DNA of 16,078 nucleotides from an uncultured beta proteobacterium (GTDB lineage: Bacteria; Pseudomonadota; Gammaproteobacteria; Burkholderiales; Rhodocyclaceae): NCBI GenBank assembly GCA_903932755.1, contig CAIZHL010000598.1, forward strand, positions 1 through 16,078, written 5' to 3'. Positions 14,456 to 16,078 of the stretch are shown here, in pieces; positions within the stretch are counted from its first letter, which is position 1; each line of letters begins with the position of its first letter. Below the pieces are notes generated by a model. It was given only the letters and a program-made list of their open reading frames with translations, ran no database searches and was not told where the DNA came from. Made by a program: the position numbers and the translations under genes.

Positions 14456-15349
14456 TCAGTTCGCCGGCTTCGGCGCCTGTCGCGCCCCCAGCACCGCTCC
14501 GGCGGTAACGGCGGCCAGGCCCGCCAGCGAGAGCAGGGACAGCGGTTCGCCGAGCACCGGCACCGCCGCCAGTGCGGAAAGTCCCGGCACCACGGCCATC
14601 ATCAAGGCCACGGGTTGCGCCCCGATCTGGCGCACCGCGAAGGTGTACAGCAGCATCGCGACGAATACCACCAGCACGCCCTGATAAATCGCCTGCAGGG
14701 CAATCTCGGCCACCGGTGCCTGAGCCAATGTGCTGGGCAGGAACAACCACCAGATCGGCAGATAGGCCACGGCGCTGCCCAGCGTGGTGGCCACCGTCGC
14801 CGCCAGCGGCTGCATCGGATAGCGGCGCAGCAACAGGGTAAACACGGCCCAGGCCGAGGAACCGCAGAGGAACAGCGCGTCGCCGACCAACTGCAGGCCG
14901 GTGATCTGCGCGCCGTGCGACAAGGTATCGGCGGCAGTCAGCACGATGCCGGCAAACACCAGGCCCAGCGCAACGCGCTGTACCCGCGACGGCGCATGCC
15001 TGAGCCACAGCCAGGCGATGACCGCCGTGGCGAAGGGCAAGGCGCCGGGCATCAGCACCGAGGCGTGCGCCGCGGGCGCCAGGCGGAAGGCCGAATACAC
15101 CGTGACCGCATAGCCGATGCCGCCGAAGACGCTGAACAGCGCAATCACCTTCAGCGGCGGCAGGCTCACACGAGACAGGAAAAACAGGGCGAGCAGGCCG
15201 CCGACACCAAAGCGCAGGGCCGCCACGTCCCAGCCCGTCAGCATGCCCTTGCCGCCGGCACGCGACACCAGGATGAAACCGGTCCAGATGCAGATCGTGG
15301 CCGCGACCGCGATCCAACCGGCGCGCGAAGAGGAAGGGGCCGCAGTCAA
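14456..15349 (-). CDS. EamA/DMT-family inner-membrane transporter
   Basis: 297 residues with ten hydrophobic segments in two repeated halves, as in the drug/metabolite transporter superfamily (PF00892). Typical pieces are IWTGFILVSRAGGKGMLTGW near the N-terminus and, in the second half, VALMMAVVPGLSALAAVPVL followed by GEPLSLLSLAGLAAVTAG. Such carriers export amino acids or other metabolites; the substrate cannot be predicted. The start is a TTG (15349-15347), 15 bp after the flavin reductase stop, with only a weak ribosome site. A frame on the same strand (14337-15491) is Arg/Gly-rich and is a shadow of this gene. Probably co-transcribed with the flavin reductase upstream. Confidence 0.87.
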   Translation of the reverse strand: MTAAPSSSRAGWIAVAATICIWTGFILVSRAGGKGMLTGWDVAALRFGVGGLLALFFLSRVSLPPLKVIALFSVFGGIGYAVTVYSAFRLAPAAHASVLMPGALPFATAVIAWLWLRHAPSRVQRVALGLVFAGIVLTAADTLSHGAQITGLQLVGDALFLCGSSAWAVFTLLLRRYPMQPLAATVATTLGSAVAYLPIWWLFLPSTLAQAPVAEIALQAIYQGVLVVFVAMLLYTFAVRQIGAQPVALMMAVVPGLSALAAVPVLGEPLSLLSLAGLAAVTAGAVLGARQAPKPAN

Positions 15350-15364
15350 AAGAGCGCCCGGCGG

Positions 15365-15856
15365 TCAGGCCAGCTTGCGGTATTGCCCGCCGTGGAATAT
15401 CAGCGGCGGCTTCTCCTGACGACTGAAGTTCTCGACATGCCCGACCAGGATGACGTGGTCGCCGCCGGGATAGCGCAACTCGTTGCGGCATTCAAACCAC
15501 GCGCAACAGCCCGGCAGCAGCGGCGTGCCGCCAGCGCCGACTTTTGTCTCGATGCCGGCGAACTTGTCGTTCAATGACTGGGAAAAACGTTGCGACAGCT
15601 CGACCTGGTCGGCGGCGAGGATATTCACCGCGTAGTGGCTACAGGCCTCGAACACCGCCAGGGAAGGCGACTGCAGGCCGAGGCTCCACAGCACCAGCGG
15701 CGGCTCAAGCGAAACCGAGGCAAAGGAGTTGATGGTGACGCCGACCGACTGGCCATCCCGGCTGCATGCGGTGACTACGGCAACGCCGGTGGCGAATTCG
15801 CCCAGCGCATCGCGCAGGCTGCGGGTGTCGAGAAAAGGCGGGCACTGCTGGTTCAT
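15365..15856 (-). CDS. Flavin reductase-like protein (FMN-binding split barrel)
   Basis: 163 residues, the size of HpaC/NtaB-type flavin reductases (PF01613), which use NAD(P)H to reduce FMN or FAD, often for a partner monooxygenase. Family landmarks are FATGVAVVTACSRDGQSVGV (21-40), TINSFASVSLEPPLVLWSL (41-59), HYAVNILA and GDHVILVGHVENFS (131-144). No monooxygenase partner is in the window, so the electron acceptor is unknown. The ATG at 15856 gives a normal N-terminus (MNQQCPPFLDTRSLRDALGE). It is divergent from the purT-like fragment and 15 bp upstream of the EamA gene on the same strand. Confidence 0.9.
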   Translation of the reverse strand: MNQQCPPFLDTRSLRDALGEFATGVAVVTACSRDGQSVGVTINSFASVSLEPPLVLWSLGLQSPSLAVFEACSHYAVNILAADQVELSQRFSQSLNDKFAGIETKVGAGGTPLLPGCCAWFECRNELRYPGGDHVILVGHVENFSRQEKPPLIFHGGQYRKLA

Positions 15857-15916
15857 CGGGGCTACTCGCGAACAGGCTCTAAAATCGGGGGAACATCACA
15901 TTATCGGGAGCACCTG

Positions 15917-16030
15917 ATGGGCATCGTGAAACGTATCGGCACTCCGCTTTCGAAATCCGCCACGCGCGTCATGCACCGTGTTGCCCATGCAAGCGCCATG
16001 CGCGGTTCGCTTCGATTTGCGGCCCTTTGA
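15917..16030 (+). pseudogene. purT: purT-like N-terminal fragment (possible remnant)
   Basis: A 37-residue frame starting at ATG with GGGAG upstream. Its first half, RIGTPLSKSATRVM, closely resembles the N-terminus of PurT (formate-dependent phosphoribosylglycinamide formyltransferase), which continues with a nucleotide-binding LLGSGELGKE loop. Here the loop is absent: the reading goes directly to HRVAHASAM, which resembles the VAH...M stretch some 30 residues further on in PurT, then to unrelated residues and a TGA. This suggests an internal deletion plus frameshift, a decayed purT copy, or assembly damage near the edge. The 48 bases after the stop show nothing recognisable. Confidence 0.4.
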
Positions 16031-16078
16031 TTTCGACGGGGGCGAGGAAGCGGTTTCCGTGCCGTGATCGTATTTGAA

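Noticed and set aside
14337..15491. 384-codon minus-strand frame
   Set aside because: Arg/Gly/Ala-rich frame-shifted shadow of the EamA transporter gene; the real frame has ten hydrophobic segments.

Overview
The window is about 16 kb of GC-rich, densely coded bacterial DNA. The gene families and protein styles (HslV with a short propeptide, a ZrgA/DUF2796 zinc cassette, RlmI, a PurT-like N-terminus) suggest a betaproteobacterium, perhaps of the Rhodocyclales. This placement comes from recognising proteins by eye, not from a search. No rRNA, tRNA, CRISPR array, transposase or phage gene was seen.

Left arm (1-3492, minus strand): a likely transcription unit reads from a protein with two STAS domains into hslV and hslU (the ATP-dependent HslVU protease) and then into an AEC-family permease that runs off the left edge. 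The permease start overlaps the hslU stop by 4 bases.

Centre (3757-11785): a zinc-acquisition locus built as two divergent operons around one intergenic region. On the minus strand: zur, a small His/Cys-containing membrane or exported protein (DUF2946-like), an outer-membrane porin-like barrel with a coiled-coil N-terminus, a ZnuA-like metal-binding protein, and a ZnuB-like permease. On the plus strand: a ZIP transporter, ZrgA (DUF2796), a LolD/MacB-type ABC ATPase, its FtsX-like permease, and a DUF3299 protein. Between zur and the ZIP gene lies a perfect 9-1-9 palindrome, the obvious candidate Zur operator, placed to control both sides. Zinc would cross the outer membrane by the porin and the inner membrane by ZIP and by ZnuAB. 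The ZrgA/ABC/DUF3299 module would support zinc handling in the periplasm. No znuC-type ATPase is present, so ZnuAB must borrow one from elsewhere or use an unusual partner.

Right arm (11879-16078): rlmI (23S rRNA methyltransferase) and a LysR regulator on the minus strand. Next comes an AT-rich divergent promoter region with inverted repeats and an unrecognised 95-residue plus-strand protein with a duplicated LFSWNPQ motif. An EamA-type transporter and a flavin reductase follow on the minus strand. At the edge is a short ORF that looks like the N-terminus of purT followed by an abrupt loss of similarity.

The least explained signals are three copies of a 25-base repeat, all inside the zinc locus, the palindromic insertion in the FtsX-like permease N-terminus, and the LFSWNPQ small protein with its structured upstream region.
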